Assembly: GCA_922989275.2 (NCBI GenBank)
Contig: OV277859.1
Location: 90,082,198-90,146,197 of the forward strand
Reading direction: 5' to 3'
Source: Gari tellinella
Lineage: Eukaryota > Mollusca > Bivalvia > Cardiida > Psammobiidae
Length of the DNA: 64,000 nucleotides
Shown: positions 1 through 15,000 of the stretch, one piece after another
Position numbering within the stretch: the first letter of the stretch is position 1
How the letters are laid out: every line of letters begins with the position of its first letter
Position numbers and translations under genes: made by a program
Notes under the pieces: model-generated
The model's input: the letters and a program-made list of their open reading frames with translations, nothing else
What the model was told of the DNA's origin: nothing
Database searches by the model: none

Positions 1-90
1 TTAGAAAAGAGCATGCCTGCAAATGAGAGCAAAGAAAGTAGTCCGACTAAAGAACAACCAAGGAGAGGCAGACCATTGTCAAAACGAAAG
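1..90 (+). CDS. Exon with AT-hook (partial, left edge cut)
   Basis: Frame 1 is open from the window edge to a donor at 91-92 (AAG|GTTATT). It encodes 30 residues rich in Ser, Lys and Glu and ending in an AT-hook, PRRGRP, followed by a basic tail. It ends in phase 0 and joins the acceptor at 1946-1947 in frame. The AT-hook suggests minor-groove contact with AT-rich DNA. Confidence 0.75.
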
Positions 91-3000
91 GTTATTAAAT
101 TGCAGATTTCAGTTTTTTGACAATACTTGAAATATTTTGTTTAAATTTATACAAATAAAGCTATTTACCCTTTTTTCCAGAATTTTAAACCTTCAATTTA
201 TGCTTCAAATCAAACTACTACTCATCAGAATCATCGCAAAGTGATATATTCGTTTAATTTCATAGATAAAATAAATAGGGCAGAAAATTAATTGGTTTTA
301 ATTAAGATCAATATTCAAACTTTAATTGTGAAATACAATTTTTCTTTCATTTTTACCCTCAGATGTATTCAAAACAGAATTTGTGCATTTAACAACAATC
401 TATTTAAATATTCTTTATATATGCTAAATTGGGGTCTTAATAATTTTCAGATTTGAGATGTTCTTTCCTCATACTAACTTACTTATTATTATTATATTCA
501 GCCGAGGCCAACTCATCAGTTGAAATGTGACTAAAAATCATAATTTTTTTTAATAGATATGTTTTTTGTACATAAAAATGTATAAATGTCAAATAATAGT
601 CTTGTAAGACATTGTGCCCCCGGTATTAAAGCAATTTTAGACAAAATCCATCCATTTATCTGTTTCATTAAGCATTAAAAGATATATCCAAAGTAGTATT
701 TCTTTAAGTACCTTGAAATTTGTTGATAGTAAGGACTTTTTTGGGGTAAACAGACACATTTTCAATTAGAAATTGTAAAAACAATGCCCCATTCTTTAAA
801 AAAAAAAAAATCAATTAGATTGAAATTTGTATCAAATTTTTTTTTTACGGGTTGTTCCTGATAAGTGAAATTCACATCAAAAATGAAAAGTGGTGGAAAA
901 ACCGAACTATCAGTTCTTTTTCTGACCATTTAGCCAAAATAATTTTATCTGTTTACCCCCCCAAAAGGTACATCAGTCATCACACCCAGGCTTTCTGTAT
1001 CTGCTCCCCTCTCTCTGGGGCTTCAAATTAGCCCATAAATGGCAGAAACCAATGTTATCAAACAAACTACCAGTTATTCCTCATTTTAGTGCATATAACT
1101 TAACTCATTACTCCATAAAAAACTTTTTTACTCATTGCTCCACAAAGAAAATATTTCAACTTTACCCAGCTGTGAATATGCATCATAAACTATATCCTAG
1201 CAGATGGTAGCTTAAAGCTGGCTGAAATCAAAGCAGAAGGAGCTTTATGATTTACTTTTAGTGTGCTTTAAGCATCTATCTTACTTCAATACTGGAAACA
1301 AGCTTTAAAATAGGGAAAAGGTTTAAGAGAGGGTAGAGAGTTTATGTGACCCATATTTTGAGGAAGGGGTAAATGAGTTTATAAAGCATTTGTTCCTTTC
1401 CATAGCCTGTTTCTAGTTATGAAGACGGGTAACCACTTAAAGCAGGCTGAAAGTAAACAAGAATGTGCATTAAGGCACATTCTGCTTTACTTTCAGTCTG
1501 CTCTTAGCTACCATATGCTAGAATACTGAAAATATTTCTGATGGTGCATGCATGACTGCATGAAATGCAACAAATTTCTTTAGTGGAGGAATGAATTAAA
1601 AGTGAGAAAGGGCATACTTTTGGGGTAATGAGCTTTACAGAGAAAATTGTTCCGAATATGCCTCATAACTTCATAAGCATGTTTTCCCTACACTTACACA
1701 GGGCTGCCATAATTTAATCTTGAAAATTCCTTAATTTTCCAAATTTTTCTAGCACAATTTCTTAAAGCAGGTTGAAAGAAAAACAGAATGCGCCTGGCGC
1801 ATTCTGCTTTACTTTCAACCTGTTTTAGCTACCATCTGCTAGGAATAAAATAGGACGATTTCAGAAAAAAACGGAGAAATGGCAGCCCTGCTTACATTCC
1901 TCAGGTAAATAGTTTGTGTTCTGACAACTTTTGTTATATCCTTGCAGAGGTTTAAGAAGACCCATGGCCCAGACTTTGAGAATCCGTTGGAGCTGAAGAA
2001 AGGAACGAGTAAGGAGAAGAGTGAGGAGAAAGAGGAGACGCCTGTCTGCGACTTCTGTACTCTGTCTGCCGCGACCAACACACAGGGCAAACCAGAGCCC
2101 CTCTTGGTCTGTATAGAGTGCAATGCTAAAGGTGAGAATTTTCTACCATTAGGGATTTAACCCTTACCCCCATAGAGGCGCCCTTTAGCGCATTTAATGT
2201 ATTCTTCTACTGAAGAAAATAGTTACACTTTACAATATCATGGAGAAAGGACAAATGGAGAGGTAACTTATACTCAAATCTGCATTTTCCCGAAAATGGT
2301 GTCGTCCGTTACCTGTATGTGCGATAACGCTTAATCGATCGATAATTCAACTGCACCGGTACGCCGATAGCGGGCTATCGAGTTTTTTATCGTGTTGAAT
2401 GGTTACCTACTGTTAGTTTAAGTTACATAAAATCCTTAATTTTCACCCGATTTTCATTATAATGGTCTTAAAAGAAGGCTAAGATATTTATCTTTCACTT
2501 GTAAAAATAACAGATTTTATTTTTTAAATTGATCAGTTTTATGGCGAGTTTAAAGAGTGGTTTCCAAATGAATTTGCCGATAAAAGGGAGCAAGCACTCG
2601 CGCATAAATATATCACGCCCCGTTACAAAACCTTTCATAAAACCCTCAATTTTCGACCGATTTTCAAAGAAATGGTCTTAAAGGAAAGCTTAGATACTTT
2701 TCTTTCAGTTGTTAAAATGCAAGTGTTTATTTTCGAAATCGACAAATTTTATGGCGAGTTAAAGTGCGATGGCCAAATGAAATAGTCGATAAACGAGAGC
2801 AGGCGATCGCGAAATATATACTACGTCCCGTTTAAAAAACTTGAATTTAGTCCATAATTTTCGTCCGATATATATATATATATTTTAAAAAAGGTCTTGA
2901 TATAAAGCCGTGACACTTATCTTTCGGTTGTAAAAATACCAGGGTTTTTCTTGAAGCGAAAAAAGTAATGATGACCTACAAAGGTTGCTGGCTAATGAAA

Positions 3001-6000
3001 TGACTAGACCAACTCGCGTAAGAAAAGAATTCCTTCCGTATAAAAACTCAAGCAAACTTCTAAACTTCTAAAAATGTGTTCATGCATTGTTACAATGTTC
3101 TACATGGAGGAAATATTTCCTTGGAGGCAAAAAAAAAATCCATTTTGTATGTAAAGAGACATTTGAAAGGAGTGCGCGTCAAACGGCCAAAATCCAAAAC
3201 GGCCAAAGTTGTAACTGTATTATTATGTCGTATGTGATCATTATTATTATTGAAAGGAAAATTAGAATTATTAACATATTACTTCAAAAAAATGAATTTA
3301 GGGTTAGTTTTACATCCAGACTAAAATATACATATTATCCGTCCCATTTCTATGATAGAGGTAACAGTTTGCATTATCTTCAGAAATTAATTGCAAACAT
3401 GATAACATGAGATCTCCGTTTCTTTCTGCTTTACTTATGTCTTATATAACGGAGTAAATTATAAAGCAGCCAATGCCTAAAGCAATCTATTTTAGTAACT
3501 GCTAAACTCTTTGCCTGCTGATCGCTAGGTCTATTCATCTGTAAACTACATGTCTGCCATATTACACATCACAAAGGAATGTGACACATTACGTAACCGT
3601 ACACAGATAGCAGGGCATTTATAAGCGTCATAAAACTCTCCCAGCATGAAGTCCATGCTTCTTGAAATGCCGATTATCTATGAAGTGCATGTTAGGGAAC
3701 TGGACACATGCAGGGGGTTGCCACTTTAATAAAAAAAGATCAATGCTACCCGTGCGTGTAACTTGAACCTGTGTTTTTGACTTCTGTAACCGCATGATGT
3801 TTATATATTATACAAATCACAAAAAATAAAGATAATAGAATTGAATTGGAAAAAAAACAACAACAAAAAAACCAACATCAATGCACCTGGTTTGGTTGAT
3901 GACTGGATTAACCCTCTCATTACTGAATACCAGTAACATGATGACTATTGCAATTGCAAACAGTTGTAATCCAGACCAGGCTGCAAAATGTCGGATTCAT
4001 AGAGTATGTCGCTTGAAATATAGTTTACCCCTTTTTCGAATTAAGCTCTTTATGACACATTTTACCTTTTCTCCGCATGAGGATCATCAGAGAGAGACAG
4101 ACAGACATTCATACAGAAAGATGGAGACAGAAAAGAAGAAGCGAGAGACTGACAGACAGAGATAAGAGAAAAACAGACAGACAGAGAGACAGTCACAAAG
4201 AGAAACAGAGACATAAATACAGACAGTGGCAGAGAAATATAGACACACACAAACTTCGTAGGTAAACGAAAAAATACGTTTTTCTCTCGTTTTCAAAACC
4301 TCACTAAACTATCAATTTATAAGCTATCGCCTCAAATTTTGTACTACGCGTAAGATAATGGTCGAATAAAACATCTGTATTAAAATTTATAACGATAAGA
4401 TGACATTAAAAGCATTTCTATTAACACCAAACTTCGTAGGTAAACGAAACAATACGTTTTTCTCTCATTTTCAAAACCTCACTTAACTAACAATTTATAA
4501 GCTATCGCCTCAAATTTTGTACTAGTCGTGAGATCATGGTTTAATAAAACATCTGTATTAAAATTTATAACGAAAAGATAGCATTAAAAGCATTTCTATT
4601 AACACCAAACTTTCGTAGGAAAAACGGAAAATACAGTACTGTACGTTTTCTCTCTCATTTTCACAAACTCACTAAACAAACAAATTATAAGCTATCGCCT
4701 CAAATTTTGTACTAGTCGTGAGATCATGGTCTAATAAAACATCTGTATTAAAATTTATAACGAAAAGATAACATTAAAAGCATTTCTATTAACGCCAAAA
4801 TTTCGGAAAAACGTTGTTTTCTAGCCGCCAGCGAGCGCCGCTGATTGAACGACACGATAAATCGCGAGCAGGCCGGATACTTCTCCATTTGTCCTTTCTC
4901 CATGACAATATTAAGAATATACACTTAACAAAGTTATGAGTATGTACCATAAGAACTATTTTCTATATTCATCAATAATTGATGATCATGATAGCTTAAA
5001 GCAGGATGAAAGTAAAAATATTTCAAAATGACCTGCTCCTTAATATCTTTCTGGATGAAGGAGAGAAAATAATTCTGAGGTATATGTATTGTTTTTGAAG
5101 GACCGGTGTTGTCAAAACATATAGATTTTGCAGCATAATGTTTGGGCTGTTTCTATTTTTGAAGACAGATGGTCACTTAAAGCAGGTTGAATGTATAGCA
5201 GAATGCTCCTTCAGGAGCATTCTGCTTTATATTCAACCTGCTTAAGTTATCATTTAAAAATGTACTGGAAATGTCTTCCGTAGTCTATGTTGAGGACTTC
5301 CAAGGTGGAGACAACTTTTCTTAACCCATTACCCCATAAATACGCCTTTTTACACCTATAATTTATTTCTCCTTTGAGAAAAACAGTTCAATTTTATATA
5401 ATAAATATGTTGCATAAGAAAAATTTCTATATCCTAGAAGATGGTAGCTTAAAGCAGGCTGAATGTAAAGCACAATGCGCCTTAAGGTGCCTGCTTTAAG
5501 TGGTCACATGATTTCAAAAACTAGAAACGGGTAATGGGTTAATGTAGAAACTATTAGAGTCGTTCAGTCATATAAATGGGGTAATGGTTTAACTGTCAAT
5601 AGTAGAGAAGGTAAGACACATTATCATTGTGCGATTGTATTTAAGCCCACCCGTCATGTATGGAATACAGCCCAGAGCTGGCTGAGCGAGCCCTCAACTC
5701 TCCCTGGCAGTGTATGGAGTGTAAGATGTGTGCTGTCTGCGGGCTGGATGGACTGGAAAACTCGGTGAGATATTCCTTTGGTATAAAGCCTTTTGGTAGT
5801 TTTAAGTCTTTACTTCAGTCTGTTTCTAGGTTTGAAGACAGGTGGTCACTTAAAGCCCTTTGTTGTGACAACACTGCTAGTTGATTCTAATGATTTGTTA
5901 TAAGTTACATAGGGATTGATGGAGAGATTTGTAGTTTTGAAGACAGGTGATCACTTAAAGCAGGTTGAAAGTGAAGCAGAATGCACCTTAAGGTGCATTC

Positions 6001-9000
6001 TGCTTTACTTTCAGCCTGCTTTAAGCAATCATCTACTAGAATCTATAAAATATTTCTTATATATATACATGTATTCATTACTGTATAAAGCAAGACTATT
6101 TTCTTCAATGAAGGAAATAATTTAAGGAGTAAAGATGTTTACCTATGGAATGGTTGGTTAAAGACATGTGTTGGATTAATGCTGGTGATTATGCATGGTG
6201 GAAATAATGCAGAACGCTCCAGTAGGAAACAGAGTTTGGCAGTCTTGGAGTGTTTGACAGAGCATTGTAATATTTCAAAAACAATTATATTATACAGTTA
6301 AAATTTCATTATAAATAAAGGGTTCCAGATAAGGGGGAGTAATCTGAACAAATCCAAATTTTTCTCACTTATACTGCACCAAATCCTATAGTGTTACTAC
6401 TCATTAGAATCATCTCTTTGAGACGATTCAAATGAGTAGTGCATGACACCATAGGGTTTAATGTAGAAATAAAGTTTTGAGTTTTTGAAATACTCCCCTT
6501 TTCTGGATCCCTGTAGTTCTTGCTCATCACATTTTCATTCAACTGAATGAGAAAAGAAATGCTGTCATTGGAGATTGTCTTTGAAATCATTGAATGTTCT
6601 GCAGGGCTCAAGAGAAGGGGAGTATTTTTGAAACTAAAATATCTATCTCTGCCCCAGATCCTGTGGTGTGACTACTCATTAGAATCGTCTCTTTGAGACG
6701 ATTCTAATGAGTAGTCCCACCATAGTATTAAGTACTGACATGAAGGAGAACATGCTGGAAAACTTGAGTGTGAGTCCCCTTATCTTTAGCCCTTAGTCTT
6801 GAAGATTTATGCAATTTTTAGATGAGATATTTATTTGCTTGTTGTTTTGAACAGGAACTAATTTATTTCCAGGTAAGAGGGAGTAATCTGAACAAATCCA
6901 ACATTTTCTCACTCAAACAGCACCAAATACTATGGTGTTACTACTCATTAGAATCGTCTCTTTGAGACAATTCTAATAAGTAGTCACACCATAGGGTTTA
7001 AAGCAGAAATATAGGTTTTAGTTTTTGAAATACTCCCCTTATCTGGAGCCCTGGGGCCCGTTTCATAAAACTTCGTACGACAGATGTTGTCGTAAGTTAG
7101 ATTATAAAAGTCTCAATTATTATTTATTTCTCCATCTAATCCTGTCTTGTGACATCTCTTTGGAATCGTCTTTTCAAGACGTTTCCAAACAAATGCCACA
7201 AGTCAAGATAAGCTAGAGAAATCAGAAATTAAATGTATTTTAAAGTTTTGACTTACGACTGTTTTTGTCGTACAAAGTTTTATGAAACGGGCCCCTGGTG
7301 ATTAGGTAGTCATTTGTTGATATTTGTTGTTGTTGTTGTACAGGAAGTTATGTTGTTTTGTGATGCCTGTGATAGAGGCTATCACATGACCTGCCACAGA
7401 CCACCGCTTACCTCAAAACCTAAAGGTAAGATAACTCATTAATCAACTCATACACCCCTCAAACTGGAAATGGATAATTCCAATTTCAAATTAAGTCTTT
7501 TCCATTTTTTACACATTAAAGGTTGATTTTCAAAATATATTATAAAATTACACAGTGTAGATCCTGATTAGAGGGTTCCTTTAGGAGACCTCTGATCAGG
7601 CAGAGTTGTAGATAAGCAGAGTATCCGAGTACTTACCAAATTGAAATCAGTGAAATACCCAATTATTTCAAAACTTAAATGGGTGACAGTACCCAACAAA
7701 AGCAAAGGAAACCCAATTATTTGAAAGGGATTGCGTAAAAACCAAACAAATACTCAATTGCTTTTTAATTTCATCGGGTTATCAACTGAACTTTTACTTT
7801 AGTGGAATGTGTGTAAACAAAAGTTGCATATAGAACTATGTAAACACTGAAAATCATTTTTAGACAGTTAACAACCATTCCCTGAATGCACTGTTGAAAG
7901 GACAAGGATAGGAAATCCAAGTTTATTTTCCTTTTGATACCCAATTATACTACAAATCATGGGGTTCTGGACTGTGGATACCCAAATGAATTAGAAACCG
8001 TGGGGTTGTGGTCAATGCAATACCCGATGAATTTTCAAAAAACCCCTATTCTTTTAAAGTCTGTGTATTGATACCCTATTCCAAGAAGAAGTTTATCTAC
8101 AACTCTGGATTAGGGTCTACACTGTTTGCATAGGACAAGTGTACTCTTCACAGGTAGACTAATTGTTTATGACGAGTAAACTCATTCCTAGGGTTGAATA
8201 TGATAATTGAGAAGGCTTTTCCCTTACTATCTCACACAAGTCAGTACAAACACCATTCCTAGTTCCAAAAATAGATGGATTTTCCAATTTTCAAACTTAA
8301 TATGGCTTGCTTGCTCATTCTGTAGAGTGTTAACGAAACAAGCCAAATGCCCTAGGTTCTACTTCGTGTTGAATTGCAACTATTTCACAATGTTTCATAC
8401 ATACATGATATTTGTACTTGCAAACTTTGGTTAAGTTTATATGCCCTGACATCTATGGATGTGGGAGGTATATAGCCTGGTTTTCGCCACCCTTAGCTAT
8501 ATTTTTCACGCATGCGCTTTCTGATGTAACATTTCTTACTAATTCACGGATCTAATTCTGAACTGAACCTTCAATAACACGAATATATACAAATAAAACT
8601 TATGAAATAAATACAAATGTAAATAACTGTACCATTTTTGGCCGGATTGAAAATGCGGTCTATAGATTGGCGAATGCCGTCCGTCCGTCCGTCTGTCCGT
8701 CCGTCCTCACTTTGGTTGACCTTTTTGTTAGTGTCAGTTTTAGCCAAAGCTTAAGTCCTACAGCAACCAAATTTGGCATGTACACTTATAGTGAGGTCAT
8801 CATCACATGCCATGGGTAACTAGGTCACTGTGACCTAGATTTCAAGGTCCAATGACTTAGAGAATTCTTGGTTAACCTTTTCGTTTGCGTCTCGGTTTAC
8901 CTTTTTGTTAGTGTCAGTTTTAGTCAAAGTTTAAGTCCTACAGCAACCAAATTTGGCATGTACAGTTGTAGTCAGGTCATCATCACATGCCATGGGTAAC

Positions 9001-12000
9001 TAGGTCACTGTGACCTAGATTTCAAGGTCCAATGACTTAGAGAATTCTTGGTTAACCTTTTTGTTTGCGTCTTGGTTTACCTTTTTGTTAGTGTCAGTTT
9101 TAGTCAAATTTAAGTCCTACAGCAATCAAATTTGGCATATACAGTTGTAGTGAGGTCATCATCACATGCCATGGGTACCTATATTATATATATATATATA
9201 TATATAAAAAATAATGTCGGCGTGATGCCGGAAACTACCGGGAAAAGCTGTATATATGATTTAAAAAAATAGATGATGTATTATAGGCTTTTAAAACACA
9301 ATTTTATTTCTTCAAACAATGCGCGACGCGTTTCACTATAATTCATCAGGCGCTATACTATTGTTTATATATATATATATATATATATACAAAGCAAAAG
9401 TGCAGACAATCCGGCCATACCGACCTTGGCGGTTTCTCGTCTAACGAGGTCATTGCTCTGGATCACCGGGATGTTTTCTTGTCAAATAACTACCTCTGAT
9501 TGGTCGTTTGATAATAGGTCAATGTAGGCTCTGTCAGTATGTTATAGATTGTTTCATGAAATTTTTTAATGATTTTGAAATATTTAATTTTTTAAAAGTA
9601 AATAATAACGTTTACAACTTTACAATAAAAAAAATAACAACGGGCATGTAGAGTTAAAATTACCAAAATGTCCATTGATTTGAAACTTTTTGTGAATTAT
9701 TGTTATTTTACCTGTTTCTTTCGCATTTTCGACGCTTGAAATCTTCCTTAGTGAAACTGTCCTAGTATTGGGATATCCTCTGTAGTTTTTGGACATTCTC
9801 GGTAGCCTGCTCGTGATGGAATTCTAAGTTTTTCTTAGGTGGCGAATTGACAAGAAAGTGGTGAATTGACAAGAAGCAAGGATAGTGATTTTCCTGTCTG
9901 TGTGTCTGTCCCCTGCGCCTGTCTGTCTGTACGAGGTTAACCAGATATTAATGTTTCTTTTTGCATTAAAACTGATTGCTACTGCACAAAAATGCATTTG
10001 TATCGAGTTGTGTGTTAAAAAAGACTGATCAGCATAGAGTCCTAACTTTGAAAAAAAAGGTGACACTATTTATTTTATAATTTTTCAGGAAAATGGATTT
10101 GCTCAGAATGTAAAACTGAAATGAACAAAGATACAGCAAATGACCAAAAACGTGAGTATCTGAACGTGGCCATACCCTTTTATGTCATAGTACAATGGAG
10201 AAGATGCTATACTTTTCTGTTTAAAATGCAGAAAAATGACAACTTTTTGAAAATGTAAAAAAAAATATGATTAATTTGAAGAGCAAAATGTTTGGAGCTT
10301 AATAAGACATGGGGTAAACCAGAGTCTGATCTAGCTCCAAATTGTTTGAAATTGACATACGGTTTTAAGAATAAGCCTGTGTGTTGGGAAAGAACAATGT
10401 CTTCTCTGTTGTAAGTCAGTTTGTTTCTTTACCTGGGGCCCGTTTTACTAAACTACTTACGCAAAAATTTTGCGTAAGTCAAAATTTTAAATTAAATTTT
10501 TTATTATCACTTGCTACAAACAGCAAATAGCCAGATGCTTTTAGCGCGTCCTCTGATTTGGTTATTTGCTGTTTGCAAACGTTTATGATCGAAAAATAAG
10601 AGTTAAAATTTTTGCGTAAGTTGTTTAGTAAAACGGGCCCCTGGTCCTCATAGAAATGCATTGTTATAAGCCCATTGAACTAGATTCTAGATTCTGCAGT
10701 TAAGGTTTTAGCATTACCCCTTATCTCAAAAATACACTTGTTTACGCCTTTAATTTATTCCTCAACTGAAGAAAATAGTTCCAGTCTATGCAGTTATGAA
10801 TATATGCCATAATATTTCGTATATCCTACCAGATGATAATTTAAAGCGGGCTGAAAGTAAAGGAGAATGTGCTTTAGAGCACATTCTGCTTTACTTTCAA
10901 CCTGCTTTAAGTGATCATGTGTCTTCAAAAGTTGAAACAGTTTATGTGGTAATGGGATTAACAAGTTTAATGGAAAAGAGTAATGTTTTCTTCACTGTAC
11001 CAGATTTTTACAGGTTTCAGATGAAATTGTCTTGACCATCTGTTCTTTGCTTTTCAGTTGATGAACTTCAAGGTTCCAAAAAGTAAGTCAAGATTCTGTA
11101 TCAGTTTACTAAATACTAATTGGAAATTTGTATGCTATTGATTTATTTATCAGGACAGGACAAAAGCAGGAAAAGCAATTTCTATGAAGGAAAAGTTAGA
11201 CATGGTCAACTTTTAAGCCCCTAAAACTTGAAATAGATAGTTCCTGCTTCTAATTAATTTTAAGTCCATTCTGGACTGCGTGTATTTTTATGCCCCCTCA
11301 AACTAAGTGAGGCCTATTGGTTTTGCCCAGTCTGTCTGTCCACAACTTTAACTCTGGCCTTAATTTTGGAACTACATGTACCTGTGTCAAGGATTCATAT
11401 TTGGCATGTTTACCCAACTCAAGAAGCTCTTGTGCTCAGTACAAGTTTATGTCAGACAAAGGTCACCAATGTGTTCGGATTTTGATCCCCTGTCGGGGCA
11501 GTATGTGAGAGGGTACAATGATCACCTGTCCAAACACGTAGGTCTTCTCTGGATTGTTTGATTTCCTGCCACAAAATTATCAAATACAACACCATTCACT
11601 TCATTGAAAGTGTTTTGCCTATGTTGTTAGAACTTGTAACATAGACGATGCAAATTTAATAAAGTTTCAAATATAAACATTCAAGATTGACAGTAGAATA
11701 TGTTAAGATGTGCTTTGTTCCAGCTGGCTTGCTTTAATACTTTACAAATAGTTTCTTTATTTCCAATTGTAGAAGAGGAAGAAAGAGGAAGATGGGTTCA
11801 CCAGCTTCCCCGTTAAGCTTGAAGTGTCCCAAGCCAGAACATTCACAGATGAATGGAGCATTATCTGAGGGTACAGGAGTTGGGGACTACACAGGCAACG
11901 GTAATTGTCTTAACTCATTCATCCCTGAAACTTTTAATGGACAATCCCAGTTTCGATTTTTGTCTAGTCCATTTCTGGCTTTTAAGAGTTGTTTTTGTCA

Positions 12001-15000
12001 ATTTTGGCATTACTGACAAACAGTGAAGACCCTGATCAGAGGGCTCCTTTCGGAGCCCTCTGATCTGGGTCTTCACTGTTTGCACAGGACAAGTGTATTA
12101 TTCACATGTACACTGTTTGAAATGACGCCTATATGCGGGACTAGGGTTCAAAGGGTTAACTCATTCATCCCTGAAACTTCAAATGGACTAGTTAGCTCAC
12201 CTGAGCCTTCGGCTCAGGATGAGCTATTGTGATACCATTCCGTCCGTCGTCCGTCGTCCGTCCACACTTTCAAACATCTCCTCAGAAACCACTGACCCGA
12301 TTTCAACCAAACTTTGTCAGAAGCATCAGTGACAAGGGGGAGCGAAATGTTGTTCAAAGATTTTGGCTAGAGTTATTCCCCTTGCTTTGGGACCAGATTT
12401 TCTAATATGACCGTATAGACAACTTTTAATGCATAAGAAAATCTTTAAAAATCTGCCTCTCAGAAACCAAAAGGCACAGACCTTTGATATTTGGTTTGTA
12501 TCATGACCTAATGATATTCTACCAAGATTGTTCAAATTTTGACCCTGGGGCCAAAAATGGCCCCGCCCCAGGGCTTATCAGTTTTTCTTAGGAAAACCTT
12601 TGAAAATCTTCTTCTCTGAAACTGTATGGCCTAGATCATTAATATTTGACATGTAGCTTTGCCTTATGATCCTCTACCTATATTGTTCAAATTATGACCC
12701 CCGGGTCAAAATTGGCCCCGCCCCCGGGCTTATCAGTTTTACATAGAGTTATATAGGAAAACCTTTAAATTTCTTCTTCTCTGAAACTGTGAGGCCTAGA
12801 TCTTTAAAATTTGACATATAGCTTTGCCTAATGGCCCTCTACCAAGATTGTTCAAATTATGACCCCTTGGCCAAAAATGGCCCCGCCCTTGGGCTTATCA
12901 GTTTTTCTTCAGAAAACCTTTAAAATTCTTCTTCTCTGAAACTGTATGGCCCAGATCATTTATATTTGAAATATAGCTTTGCCTTATAGTCCTCTTCCAT
13001 GATTGTTCAAATTATGACCCCCGGGTCAAAATTAGCCCCGCCCAGGGGCTTATCAGTTTTACAAAGAGTTATATAGGAAAATCTTTAAAAATCTTCTTAT
13101 CTGAAACTGTAAGGCCCAGATCTTTCAAATTTGACATGTAGCTTTGCCTTATGGTCTTCTACCAAGACTGTTCAGCTTATGGCCCCGCCCTTGGGCTTAT
13201 CAGTTTTTCATAGGAAAATCTTTAAAAATCTTCTTCCTGAAACTGTAAGGCCCAGATCATTTATATTTGAAATGTAGCTTTGCCTTATAGTCCTCTACCA
13301 AGTTTGTTCAAATTATGACCCCCGGGTCAAAATTGGCCTCGCCCCGGTGCTTATCAGTTTTACATAGACTTATATAGGAAAACCTTTAAATTTCTTCTTC
13401 TCTGAAACTGTAAGGCCCAGTTCTTTAATATTTGTCACATAGCTTTGCCTTGTGATCCTCTACCAACATTGTTCAAATAATGACCCCCGTGCCAAAAATG
13501 GCCCCACCCTCGACTTATTAGTTTTTCATAGGAAAACCTTTAAAAAAACTTCTTCTCTGAAACTGTAAGGCCCAGATCATTTATATTTGACCTGTAACTT
13601 TGCATTATGGTCCTCTACCAAGATTGTTAAAATTATGACCCTTTGATCAAATTTGGTCCTGCCCCAAGGCTTATCAGTTTTATATAGACTTATATAGGAA
13701 AAACCTTTAAAACTCTTTTTATAGCTATATATATCACGATATTGTTTTGCCCAGTCAGCTTAGGTGCAATGTTCTCAGGTGAGCGACTTGTGGGCCATGG
13801 CCCTCTTGTTTTCATTTTTGAAATATATTGTAAAAAGCAACCATAAATAGTAAAAAATAGACTAGACTTGATTGGAAACTGGATTTGTCCATTTAAAGTG
13901 TCAGGAGTGAATAACTGATACAAATACAATACAAATGCCTGCTTTCGTAAGTAGAGGCCCACATGTCTTTACATGTCCGAGTTCCAGGATTAAAGTACAT
14001 TCTGTTAAAAAAAAAATATAGCCACCGGCTGTAGTGGCCCAATGGTTAACACCTTGGACTACGGTACCAGGGGTCGTGAGTTCGATCCCCCGCCGGACCA
14101 GCGGTCTGACTAGGGGATTTTTTCTGATTCCCCGATGATGTACAGGAATGTTCTTGAGAAAGACATGTACCGCGAATTGCTCCTCTCCACCCAGGGGTTA
14201 AAATGGGTACCTGTGACGGGTCTGAGTCGGTACTGCGGCAGCATTTGAAAGCGCCATATGTTAGCAGTGCTCAATATTGTAGGCAAGATGGCTCGATGAT
14301 CAGGGGAGTATATGTACAGTCGGCTGAGCGGTCATTCGGACTGAAAGTAGACTTTAACTTGGTATATTACTTTTTAGCTCACCTGAGCCAAAGGCTCAAG
14401 GTGAGCTATTGGGATGGCCCTGTGTCCGTCGTCCGTCGTCGTGCGTCGTCCGTCGTCGTTAACAATTACTTCAAATGACATCTCCTCCTATACCGCTGAA
14501 CATATTTCAACCAAACTTTACAGAAATGTTCCTTAGGTCAAGCTCTTTCAGATTTGTTCAAAGAATTAAAAACAATGCAGAACTCTGGTTGCCATGGCAA
14601 CCAAAGTGAAAAAATAAGGAAATCTTAAAAAATCTTCTTGTAAAAAACTGCAAGGGCCAGAGCTTAGATATTTGGCACATAGCATCACCTACAGGTCCTC
14701 TATCAAGTTTGTTCAAATTATGCCCCTGGGGTCAAAATTGGCCCCGCCCCGGGGGTCACAGTTTTACATAGAGTTATATAGTGGAAATTTCAAATGTCTT
14801 CTTCTCTGACACTGATATGACCAGAGCTTTGATATTTGGCATGGTGACACTTCTAAATGTCCTTTACCTATTTTGTTCAAATGGTTCTGGTCAGTTGAAT
14901 ATCTAGGTCATAATTCAATATATGTATAGCAGACAGCAATTCAGCATTATAAGAGTTAGACCCTAGCCACATTTCCTACTGGCAGAGTTACATAACTGAA

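Larger units (their letters stand above)
2157..5050. repeat. A1 element split by a 2.67-kb insertion
   Basis: The left part TTAACCCTTACCCCCATAGA continues to 2238. A1 sequence resumes at 4905 and reaches the left half of the core (about 4993-5015), after which the copy is broken. The insertion is described separately. Confidence 0.7.

Noticed and set aside
3087..3410. 107-codon open frame inside the 2.67-kb element
   Set aside because: No domain signature, low-complexity Ile/Asn-rich translation and degenerate repeats around it. Most likely chance in AT-rich DNA.
4062..4296. Overlapping open frames on both strands over a GACA-rich stretch
   Set aside because: They arise from a simple repeat that lacks stops in several frames.
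9330..9349. Hammerhead-ribozyme-like CTGATGA ... GAAAC on the minus strand
   Set aside because: The eight bases between the two motifs do not form stem II, and no proper stem III with a cleavage site follows. More likely part of a Penelope-like terminus, or chance.
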